A DNA stretch of 12,289 nt from an uncultured Candidatus Melainabacteria bacterium (GTDB lineage: Bacteria; Cyanobacteriota; Vampirovibrionia; Gastranaerophilales; Gastranaerophilaceae): the NCBI GenBank assembly GCA_934754735.1, contig CAKVJE010000053.1:1-12289 (forward strand), written 5' to 3'. Both the position numbers and the translations under genes were made by a program. Shown here piece after piece: positions 1 to 5,530 of the stretch. Each line of letters opens with the position of its first letter. Position 1 is the first letter of the stretch. Under the pieces are notes generated by a model that saw only the letters and a program-made list of their open reading frames with translations, did not search any database and was not told the DNA's origin.

Positions 1-1080
1 TTTTTCTTTAATCTGTTTTGCGTTAGCTATATCAATATCATCGACTTTAGCTTCTTTTTTTGCATCTTCTGCTTCTAGTTGTTTGTTAATAACCAAAGTT
101 TGTGCAACTTGGAAAATATTACTTGAAATCAAATAAAGAAGCACACCAGCAGGAATTGGAATGATTACGAATGTAAATGTCAACATAATTGGCATAAACG
201 TATTCATTGATTTTTGCATAGCTGCTTGTGCAGGATCTTGTTGAGCTGATTTATTCATTGCCATCATAGCTTTTTGAGAGAATACCATTGTTACGGCGAA
301 TAATGCGATTAACAATAATACATCATAATGGAATGAAGCTTTCATTTCCTTTGTAGGAATTGAACTGATTAAGATACCGTCTTTTCTTTCAAAGTTTAAT
401 GTTTCAGTTTCTTTTGTTTGAACATCTGTTACATCAATTTCAGCTTTTTCAATTTGATCAAGTTGACTGAATTTCAAATTCAAACTATCAAGGCTAACTT
501 TGAAGTCTGCGTTTTCACCGGGAGTAAGTTCGCCTTGAACTTCAACAGCTTTAGTCGGTTTAACAACTTTTACGTTTAATAAAGGCTCTTCAACACCTTT
601 CAAGTAAACTTTAGCTGTTTTACCAGCCATAAATGTATCGTATTTTGCAACACCCAAAACTCCATCATGTGAAACACCGGCAGAAGTTTTTAAAGTTGCA
701 TCTAATCTATTAATGAACAAGAAATGAGAGTCGCCTGCCATTTGAATAAATTGTGGACTCATTAATGTTGAATACAACAAAATGAAAATTGGCATTTGAA
801 TAAGCAATGGAAAACATCCTGCCATTGGATTGAATTTATGTTCTTTGTAGAATTCCATCATTTTTTGCTGCATTACTTGAGGATTGCTTTTGTATCTTTC
901 TTGAATAGCCTTCATTTTAGGCTGCAACATTTGCATCGTTCTCATAGAACGTTGTTGTGACAAGCCTAAAGGCCACATAGCAGCTCTAACAAGAACTGTT
1001 AGTAAAATAATCCCAATACCGTAACTTCCTGCAACAGAAAGCATTTTTAAAACGTCGATAGTTAGTGTTGTAAAATCCAT
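1..1080 (-). CDS. yidC: Membrane protein insertase YidC (3' end cut by window edge)
   Basis: YidC/Oxa1 insertase, which places proteins in the inner membrane alone or with SecYEG. The frame is open for 360 codons from the ATG at 1080 to the window edge, so the C-terminus is missing. Visible in order: core TM1 about residues 18-38 with the conserved groove arginine R32 (TVLVRAAMWPL); the cytoplasmic helical hairpin about 41-85; TM2 about 88-108 (GCFPLLIQMPIFILLYSTL); an extracytoplasmic stretch about 110-250; TM3 about 251-269; and the TM4-TM5 pair about 294-330 (PIPAGVLLYLISSNIFQVAQT). It lacks the proteobacterial P1 domain before the core. The long beta-rich stretch between TM2 and TM3 is instead where I recall cyanobacterial YidC having an insert. 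A purine-rich site (AGGGAAGAG, 1085-1093) supports the start. It is transcribed divergently from the EamA gene. The family call is secure. Confidence 0.96.
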   Translation of the reverse strand, partial: MDFTTLTIDVLKMLSVAGSYGIGIILLTVLVRAAMWPLGLSQQRSMRTMQMLQPKMKAIQERYKSNPQVMQQKMMEFYKEHKFNPMAGCFPLLIQMPIFILLYSTLMSPQFIQMAGDSHFLFINRLDATLKTSAGVSHDGVLGVAKYDTFMAGKTAKVYLKGVEEPLLNVKVVKPTKAVEVQGELTPGENADFKVSLDSLNLKFSQLDQIEKAEIDVTDVQTKETETLNFERKDGILISSIPTKEMKASFHYDVLLLIALFAVTMVFSQKAMMAMNKSAQQDPAQAAMQKSMNTFMPIMLTFTFVIIPIPAGVLLYLISSNIFQVAQTLVINKQLEAEDAKKEAKVDDIDIANAKQIKEK

Positions 1081-1113
1081 ATTTCTCTTCCCTAAGTTAT
1101 TCTAGTGTCTATT

Positions 1114-1133
1114 AAGTGTACAAACGTACACTT
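1114..1133. promoter_or_regulatory. Perfect palindrome at the yidC transcription start (operator-like)
   Basis: Two perfect 8-nt arms, AAGTGTAC and GTACACTT, are separated by the four bases AAAC. The site lies directly downstream of the predicted yidC -10 box and covers the expected start of transcription near 1130. That position suits a repressor site. It could instead form a short hairpin at the very 5' end of the yidC mRNA. The palindrome is seen directly; its function is inferred. Confidence 0.5.
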
Positions 1134-1136
1134 TTC

Positions 1137-1165
1137 AAGATACTTTAAATAAAGGCTTAAGTCAA
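1137..1165 (-). promoter_or_regulatory. Predicted yidC promoter
   Basis: Read on the minus strand, TTGACT (1160-1165) and TATCTT (1137-1142) are separated by exactly 17 bases. This is a sigma-70-type promoter about 57 bases upstream of the yidC start codon, with expected transcription start near 1130. Identified by consensus only. Confidence 0.6.
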
Positions 1166-1231
1166 GAAAACTAGTTACAATTGGTTACTTATTACTTTTC
1201 TACTTGTAGTTTTTATGCTATCTAATTAATT

Positions 1232-1237
1232 AAGGAG
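1232..1237 (+). promoter_or_regulatory. Ribosome binding site fixing the TTG start of the EamA gene
   Basis: AAGGAG lies 7 bases before the TTG at 1245. The first in-frame ATG is at residue 27, inside the first membrane segment, so this site decides for TTG. Confidence 0.8.
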
Positions 1238-1244
1238 AGAAGTT

Positions 1245-2141
1245 TTGATTTCAAGCGAGAAAAAAAGAAGAATTGGTTTATCTTATGGTGCATTTGCAGC
1301 AGCTAGCTATGGAACAAATCCGCTTTTTGCACTGCCTATGTACGCAGCAGGAATAGGAGTAAATTCTGTTCTATTTTATAGATACGCAATAGCTCTTGTT
1401 TTGTATGGCTTGTGGTTAAAATTCGTTAAAAAAATCAATTTTAAAATTTCGCTTCAAGAAGGGTTTGTATTGCTGATTCTAGGACTATTTTTCTCACTAT
1501 CGTCGTATACACTTTTTGACGCGTTTAAATACATTGAAGCCGGAATTGCGTGTACTATTTTATTTATATATCCTGTTTTAGTCGCAATAATCATGGCAAT
1601 ATTTTTTAAGGAAAAAATTACCAAAACAGTTATTGCTTCAATTTCTTTGATTTCTGTAGGTATAACTCTTTTGTATCATGGAAAAGAAGGTGCAACACTT
1701 AATTTACATGGAGTTTTAATTGTGCTTTTATCAGCACTTTTATATTCGCTATATATTGTCGGAGTTAAGAATATTAAACTAATAAGACACATGAATAGTG
1801 CAAAAATGACATTCTATGTAATGCTATTTGGTTTAATTGTTTATATTACTAATTTGAATTTCTGTACACAATTGCAACCACTTAACTCTCAGCACTTGTG
1901 GCTTTATGCGTTAGGATTGGCATTATTTCCAACTATTATCTCTATAGAAACCATTAATGTTGCAATAAAACTAATCGGTTCAACAACGACGGCCATTTTA
2001 GGCTCATTAGAACCTTTGACTGCGTTATTCTTTGGAGTTGTGATTTTTCACGAACAATTGACTGTAAGAATAATGATTGGTATTGTGGCTATTTTATGTG
2101 GCGTTATTTTAATTATTAAAAGAAAAAGGGAATGTCGTTAA
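1245..2141 (+). CDS. EamA/DMT-family inner-membrane transporter
   Basis: A 298-residue very hydrophobic protein with about ten predicted membrane helices arranged as two similar halves, as in the drug/metabolite transporter (EamA) family. A basic N-terminal tail (MISSEKKRR) suggests a cytoplasmic N-terminus. The second half carries the typical SLEPLTALFFGVVIF segment near the penultimate helix pair, followed by a short basic tail. Members export amino acids or other small metabolites or toxic compounds; the substrate cannot be read from the sequence. Translation starts at TTG (see the ribosome site at 1232). The stop codon shares the bases TTAA (2138-2141) with the stop of the convergent asparaginase gene, so the two genes overlap by 4 nt and no terminator separates them. 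Whether it handles asparagine or aspartate, as the neighbour might suggest, is not shown. Confidence 0.9.
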   Translation: MISSEKKRRIGLSYGAFAAASYGTNPLFALPMYAAGIGVNSVLFYRYAIALVLYGLWLKFVKKINFKISLQEGFVLLILGLFFSLSSYTLFDAFKYIEAGIACTILFIYPVLVAIIMAIFFKEKITKTVIASISLISVGITLLYHGKEGATLNLHGVLIVLLSALLYSLYIVGVKNIKLIRHMNSAKMTFYVMLFGLIVYITNLNFCTQLQPLNSQHLWLYALGLALFPTIISIETINVAIKLIGSTTTAILGSLEPLTALFFGVVIFHEQLTVRIMIGIVAILCGVILIIKRKRECR

Positions 2142-3031
2142 AGATTAACTTGTATATTGCCTACAACTTGTCCGTGCAAAGTTTTAATTGTTTTATCAAA
2201 ATCTATAGTTGCCCATTTTAAATTATTAATTAATTCTAAAACCGCAATACGTCTAGCTTCCATTGAACAATCGTTTATTTTTACTACAAATCCTTCTTTT
2301 GTTTTTATATTAAAAACAATACAAAGTCCGCCAGCGCCAACTTTTGCAATCAAATTATCAGTTTTTTCAATAATTTCTGTATCTAAACGATTCTCTCCGC
2401 CAAAAAAGTATGGATTATTTCTTATTGCTTGAATTATCGGAGTATAATCCAGAAGATTTTTATATCCTATTAACATATTTTTTAACGGCATGCTTAAAAT
2501 TGGAACGCCACAACCATCAGTTGTTATAGGATAAGGTTGTTCGACTTCACACATTTGATTAATTTTATTTCTAATTGCAATTTGTAATGGATGATTTGGC
2601 TTATCGTAAGTTGTCATATCCCAGCCTTTTTTCTTACAAATCACAAGAAAACCAATATGTTTGCCTGAACAATTGTTATGAATTGCAGTTGGTTTTTCGC
2701 CTCTAAGTAACATTTTATCCTGCATACTTCTAGCAAGCGGAGCGTGAACTCCACATTTTAAAAGACTTTCATCAATATCAAACTTTTCAAGAATTTGACG
2801 TGCAATTCTTATATGACATTCTTCGCCGGCATGCGAACCGCAACATAAAGCAAGTTCTTCAGAAGTTAAATCAATTCCATAATCAATGAGTAAAGTTGCT
2901 TGCAAAGGTTTGGCACAAGAGCGTAAATAATACGGAGAGGTTTCATATAAATCTGAAGATAACATATAAAGTCCTTCATGAGATTCTTCTATCAAACCGT
3001 CCCTTACGTAATCTACGCGAAAATTCTTCAC
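2138..3031 (-). CDS. L-asparaginase, Rhizobium etli type (asparaginase II family)
   Basis: Hydrolyses L-asparagine to aspartate and ammonia, probably in the cytoplasm since no signal peptide is seen. The 297-residue protein carries the hallmarks of the ReAV-like family, which is unrelated to classical AnsA/AnsB: RSCAKPLQ with the SxxK pair S38/K41; CCGSHAGEECH near 63-73 with S66; NNCSGKH with C121 and K124; TTDGCGVP with C174; and AKVGAGG near 229-235. The Cys-Lys-Cys set is the family's metal/active-site signature. Translation starts at GTG (3029-3031), directly abutting the TAA of the upstream gene. AAGGAAG lies 8 bases before it, so it is translationally coupled. The 3' end overlaps the EamA gene tail to tail by 4 nt. 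Close homologues are often annotated only as 'asparaginase'; I am confident of the family and fairly confident of the activity. Confidence 0.92.
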   Translation of the reverse strand: MKNFRVDYVRDGLIEESHEGLYMLSSDLYETSPYYLRSCAKPLQATLLIDYGIDLTSEELALCCGSHAGEECHIRIARQILEKFDIDESLLKCGVHAPLARSMQDKMLLRGEKPTAIHNNCSGKHIGFLVICKKKGWDMTTYDKPNHPLQIAIRNKINQMCEVEQPYPITTDGCGVPILSMPLKNMLIGYKNLLDYTPIIQAIRNNPYFFGGENRLDTEIIEKTDNLIAKVGAGGLCIVFNIKTKEGFVVKINDCSMEARRIAVLELINNLKWATIDFDKTIKTLHGQVVGNIQVNL

Positions 3032-3784
3032 TTATTTTTCTTCCTTATGGTCTTTTATAAACGTAAGAAGAGCATCCATTTTTTGTTTCAAAATTTCATT
3101 TTCTTCTTTCAAACGAGTATTTTCAACCCTAATATCGTAGCTTTCTTTTTCAAGAGAAATTGAAGGAATATCATCCGGATTAAGCGAAAATCGTTTTCCG
3201 GCTTCTTCTTTCATGAAAATAATACTTTTTACGTCTTTTTCTCGAACAAAGCCCATTTGAACCATAAGCTCTGCGATAAATACGTGTTTGCCGGATTCAT
3301 TCATTTCTTTTTGTTTATCAAGAACTTCATCCAACTGCTCTATTGTCATTTTGCCTGCTCGAATAAAATATTCACCAGTTCTATATTTACCGGCAATAAA
3401 TCCCGCAATTGCACTAACTAAATTAGGCACTTCATTTGAAAAGAAGCCTGAAGTTTTGCAAAAAGTAAACGCTTTTGCAACTTCTTCCATTGTAAAATTA
3501 TTTTCGATTGCAATCTCAATCAAAGACATGCCTTTTGAACAACAATTCATAAAAGCATAAATACTTTCATCAAATTTAGACTCTTTTGTTAAAAGTTCAT
3601 TTTGACCTAAATCAGACAAAGCCGGCTTGTATATATGAAACAACTCACCTTCCGGCAAATCTAAGAACTCATTACTCAAATACGTATTTAAATCATTTGA
3701 CAAATTAAGAAAAATTGTCTGTTTAATCCAAAGAGGAAAAGCAAGCATTTTTTCCATAAAATCTATAAATAAGCTCTTACTCAT
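3032..3784 (-). CDS. Uncharacterised protein: winged-helix-like, MshEN-like and coiled-coil segments
   Basis: A 250-residue soluble protein that I cannot name. From N to C: a helical region (1-70); about 75-118, a segment resembling the small winged helix of DUF4388/PATAN-type proteins (SLIEIAIENNFTMEEVAKAF); about 138-190, a stretch shaped like the N-terminal domain of type II secretion/pilus ATPases (GspE-N/MshEN: GKMTIEQLDEVLDKQKE, then AELMVQMGFVREKDV); and about 212-246, a charged coiled coil. The RLG triplet that contacts c-di-GMP in true MshEN domains reads F-I-A here, so canonical nucleotide binding is doubtful. I chose the ATG at 3784 because AAGGA precedes it at good distance and an extended -10 lies at 3822-3830. 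The longer frame starting at 3850 would begin upstream of that promoter. First gene of a two-gene unit with the asparaginase, divergent from the flagellar cluster. Confidence 0.75.
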   Translation of the reverse strand: MSKSLFIDFMEKMLAFPLWIKQTIFLNLSNDLNTYLSNEFLDLPEGELFHIYKPALSDLGQNELLTKESKFDESIYAFMNCCSKGMSLIEIAIENNFTMEEVAKAFTFCKTSGFFSNEVPNLVSAIAGFIAGKYRTGEYFIRAGKMTIEQLDEVLDKQKEMNESGKHVFIAELMVQMGFVREKDVKSIIFMKEEAGKRFSLNPDDIPSISLEKESYDIRVENTRLKEENEILKQKMDALLTFIKDHKEEK

Positions 3785-3821
3785 GAAATATATCCTTCTT
3801 TTATATGATAACCTCAAACAA

Positions 3822-3830
3822 ATTATATCA
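3822..3830 (-). promoter_or_regulatory. Extended -10 promoter of the MshEN-like/asparaginase unit
   Basis: On the minus strand the sequence reads TGATATAAT, an exact TGnTATAAT extended -10. No good -35 is visible, as is usual for extended -10 promoters. Expected transcription start is near 3815, giving a leader of about 30 nt that contains the AAGGA ribosome site. Confidence 0.55.
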
Positions 3831-3879
3831 TAAGATAATAGTAAGTACATAGAAATAAATGGATTAAGGAATTTTAAAT

Positions 3880-4329
3880 ATGGGCATGGACGGTTTGTCT
3901 ATCGCGAATACCGGCGTGGTTAAAGAATCAACTTCCGCAGAAATAGCCAGCAAAACAGAGCAGGCTATGCAGGCTGAGCAAGCAAACTCTAATCGCCAAG
4001 TCAATGGACTTAGCGTAAATCAACGCGTGCGTGAAAAAGATGAAAGTGATGAACAAAACAAAAAACAAGGTAGAAATCCAACACAAGAAACTTTTGACGA
4101 TGGATTAGTTGAACCAAAAGAACTTGAGGAAGATGATTCTTCCGATATAGAAGATATTGAAAATCCTAATAAAGATTTTTATGTTAAATTAAATGTAAAA
4201 GATGATATAATAGAATTATACGATAGCACTTCAAACAGATTAATAGAAACAATATCCGGTAATGAACTTGGAGAGTTAGTGCAAAAGCTCAATATGGCAT
4301 CTGGAATATTCATAAACAAGAAGGTATAA
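3880..4329 (+). CDS. flaG: FlaG-like flagellar protein
   Basis: A 149-residue protein with two distinct halves. Residues 1-95 are polar and low in complexity, with a strongly acidic stretch about 80-95 (EELEEDDSSDIEDIE type), and are probably disordered. Residues about 98-149 match the compact C-terminal domain of FlaG: FYVKLNVKDDIIELYDSTSN, then a conserved amphipathic helix (NELGELVQKLNMASGIFINK). FlaG proteins influence flagellar filament length and are usually encoded beside fliD and fliS. AAGGA at about 3865-3869 lies 10 bases before the ATG at 3880; the second ATG at 3886 is less well placed. The stop abuts the fliS start with no gap. The N-terminal half is longer than in typical FlaG. 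Assignment rests on the C-terminal domain plus position. Confidence 0.8.
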   Translation: MGMDGLSIANTGVVKESTSAEIASKTEQAMQAEQANSNRQVNGLSVNQRVREKDESDEQNKKQGRNPTQETFDDGLVEPKELEEDDSSDIEDIENPNKDFYVKLNVKDDIIELYDSTSNRLIETISGNELGELVQKLNMASGIFINKKV

Positions 4330-4785
4330 ATGCCACCAGTAAATCCTTATAACAAATACATAAAACAATACCAAGCAAGCAATGTAAACACAGCAACGCC
4401 TGAAAAATTGATGATTATGCTTTTTGATGGTGCGTTACAATTTTTGCAAAAAGCCAAAACTGCAATTGCTGAGAAGAATTTAGTAGAGCGTTCTCAAAAT
4501 ATTGACGGTGCACGTAAAATCATAAGAGAGCTTATGCGAACAATTGATTTAGAAAATGGAAACGACGTTTCTAAGCAATTATTTCGACTTTATAACAAAA
4601 TGGCAATGAATCTTATTAAAGCAAATGTTCAGCGTAATGCAAATTTAATAGATGAAGTTATCGAAGACATCTCAAATATTCGTTGGGGATTCCAAAAAGC
4701 TATAGAAATTCAAAATGGTACTACAACAATTGAAGATGCTATGAATGAACAAAATGCTCAAAATCAAACGAAAGGTGAAGCATAA
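4330..4785 (+). CDS. fliS: Flagellar export chaperone FliS
   Basis: FliS binds newly made flagellin in the cytoplasm, prevents premature polymerisation and delivers it to the flagellar type III export apparatus. The 151-residue protein shows the family pattern: N-terminal NPYNKYIKQYQASNVNTATP, LMIMLFDGALQFLQKAK (first main helix), conserved helices around DGARKIIRELMRTID and the YNKMAMNLIKAN segment, and a C-terminal helix ending RWGFQKAIE. The last 20 or so residues form a polar Gln/Asn-rich tail, making it slightly longer than the usual 125-135 residues. Start immediately follows the flaG stop; AAGAAGG just upstream serves as ribosome site. Its TAA overlaps the ATG of the next gene by one base (TAATG). 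The call is secure, and it implies that flagellin genes exist elsewhere in this genome. Confidence 0.94.
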   Translation: MPPVNPYNKYIKQYQASNVNTATPEKLMIMLFDGALQFLQKAKTAIAEKNLVERSQNIDGARKIIRELMRTIDLENGNDVSKQLFRLYNKMAMNLIKANVQRNANLIDEVIEDISNIRWGFQKAIEIQNGTTTIEDAMNEQNAQNQTKGEA

Positions 4786-5159
4786 TGCAAGACGAACAAC
4801 AATTTGAGCAATTAATGCTTCAATATAACCAACTTAAAAATGGCTCAGAAGATATTGCCAGAATGATAGCAAAAGAAGATTTTGACAGCGCAATTACTAT
4901 GATTAAAAACCGCGAGCAACTATTTTTGAGCTGTAAATGCATGCGCAACTATTTAGAACTTACTCCTGTCCAACAAAAAAAAGCAGACGAAATTCTTGAC
5001 GAAATTAGAAATTTAGAAATGCAAAACATTAAAACACTTCAAAAAAGCATGGATGAAGTTCAAACAGAACTCAAGAAAACTCAACAATCACAAAAATTTC
5101 AACAAGCTTATGATAATGCCGATGAAGCTACTGGAAGCATAATAAATATTCAGGAATAA
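4785..5159 (+). CDS. Small helical protein, probable FliT-like flagellar chaperone
   Basis: A 124-residue, almost entirely helical, charged protein (MQDEQQFEQLMLQYNQLKNG, REQLFLSCKCMRNYLELTPV, then a long amphipathic helix from about 75 to 105). Length, helical make-up, the 'short helix, loop, REQL/LI helix' layout and its place directly behind fliS all resemble FliT, the chaperone for the filament cap FliD. Sequence identity to FliT is too weak to see by eye, so the function is inferred mainly from position. It overlaps fliS by one base (TAATG), which indicates translational coupling. No terminator hairpin follows its stop. It could instead be a lineage-specific flagellar accessory protein. 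Confidence 0.6.
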   Translation: MQDEQQFEQLMLQYNQLKNGSEDIARMIAKEDFDSAITMIKNREQLFLSCKCMRNYLELTPVQQKKADEILDEIRNLEMQNIKTLQKSMDEVQTELKKTQQSQKFQQAYDNADEATGSIINIQE

Positions 5160-5169
5160 AAAATAAAAT

Positions 5170-5391
5170 TTATGCCCTTGCAAAAGCACGCGAAATTAAT
5201 TCTGCCGGTTCAGCAATAGCTGTTGAATATTCAATAAATTCATTATCCGGTGCAAAATATTTGCGCATAGCCGAACGATTCGTTATTTTTTCATAACAAA
5301 CAAACGAATCAACATTGTCCTTCAAGTAGCCGGCAAAAATCCTCTGCTTGTGGGACAGATTATAGTCCTTCAAGTTTTTGACGATATACAT
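5170..5391 (-). CDS. Possible small protein of 73 residues, unknown
   Basis: An open frame of 73 codons fills the gap between the flagellar cluster and lysC, pointing against both. The product is mixed charged and aromatic (MYIVKNLKDYNLSHKQRIFA...) with no signal peptide, membrane helix or motif that I recognise. In favour: it fits the gap, its residue composition looks protein-like, and a TATAAT (5400-5405) lies immediately before the ATG on its own strand. Against: no Shine-Dalgarno site is visible, so translation would have to start on a nearly leaderless message, and short frames of this length occur by chance in AT-rich DNA. I recognise no homologue. Confidence 0.4.
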   Translation of the reverse strand: MYIVKNLKDYNLSHKQRIFAGYLKDNVDSFVCYEKITNRSAMRKYFAPDNEFIEYSTAIAEPAELISRAFARA

Positions 5392-5476
5392 ATACCATTA
5401 TTATATACCATGCAGATGCAGATTTGTATAAAAATGAAATAATTATTTACAATTTGCTTTTTTTAGTTTAGCCTTA

Positions 5477-5505
5477 TTGTCAAACATTTTATTTGTATAT
5501 ATAAT
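5477..5505 (+). promoter_or_regulatory. Promoter of lysC
   Basis: TTGTCA (5477-5482) and a perfect TATAAT (5500-5505) are separated by exactly 17 bases. Expected transcription start is near 5512, about 20 bases before the lysC start. There is therefore no room for a lysine riboswitch, and control of LysC is more likely allosteric. Confidence 0.75.
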
Positions 5506-5530
5506 AGTTACGAGTATATTGTAGGTACGA

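Noticed and set aside
1114..1133. Reading the yidC palindrome as a cyanobacterial LexA box or an NtcA site
   Set aside because: It contains GTAC-N4-GTAC, but the flanking positions do not fit the LexA consensus as I remember it, and the GTA/TAC spacing is 6, not the 8 of NtcA. No regulator is named.
2130..2141. The 12-mer GAATGTCGTTAA at the end of the EamA gene also occurs at 6805-6816 at the edge of the inverted repeat
   Set aside because: A few identical 12-mers are expected by chance in 12 kb, and the match does not continue into the repeat arms, so it is not evidence of a second copy of the element.
2978..3163. Plus-strand open frame of 61 codons across the asparaginase/MshEN-like junction
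   Set aside because: It lies antisense to two well-supported genes and its product is a low-complexity Phe/Lys string, typical of a shadow frame.
3812..3840. A flagellar sigma-28 (FliA) promoter before flaG, from TAAGATAA resembling GCCGATAA
   Set aside because: The -35 position reads CCTCAAAC rather than TAAA, and the GCC of the -10 is absent, so the match is no better than expected in AT-rich DNA.
3785..3850. Upstream ATG at 3850 extending the MshEN-like protein by 22 residues
   Set aside because: The extension crosses the extended -10 promoter at 3822-3830 and has no ribosome site, whereas the ATG at 3784 has AAGGA at good distance.
5400..5530. A lysine riboswitch before lysC
   Set aside because: The predicted transcript leader is only about 20 nt and the region has no long structured pairing.
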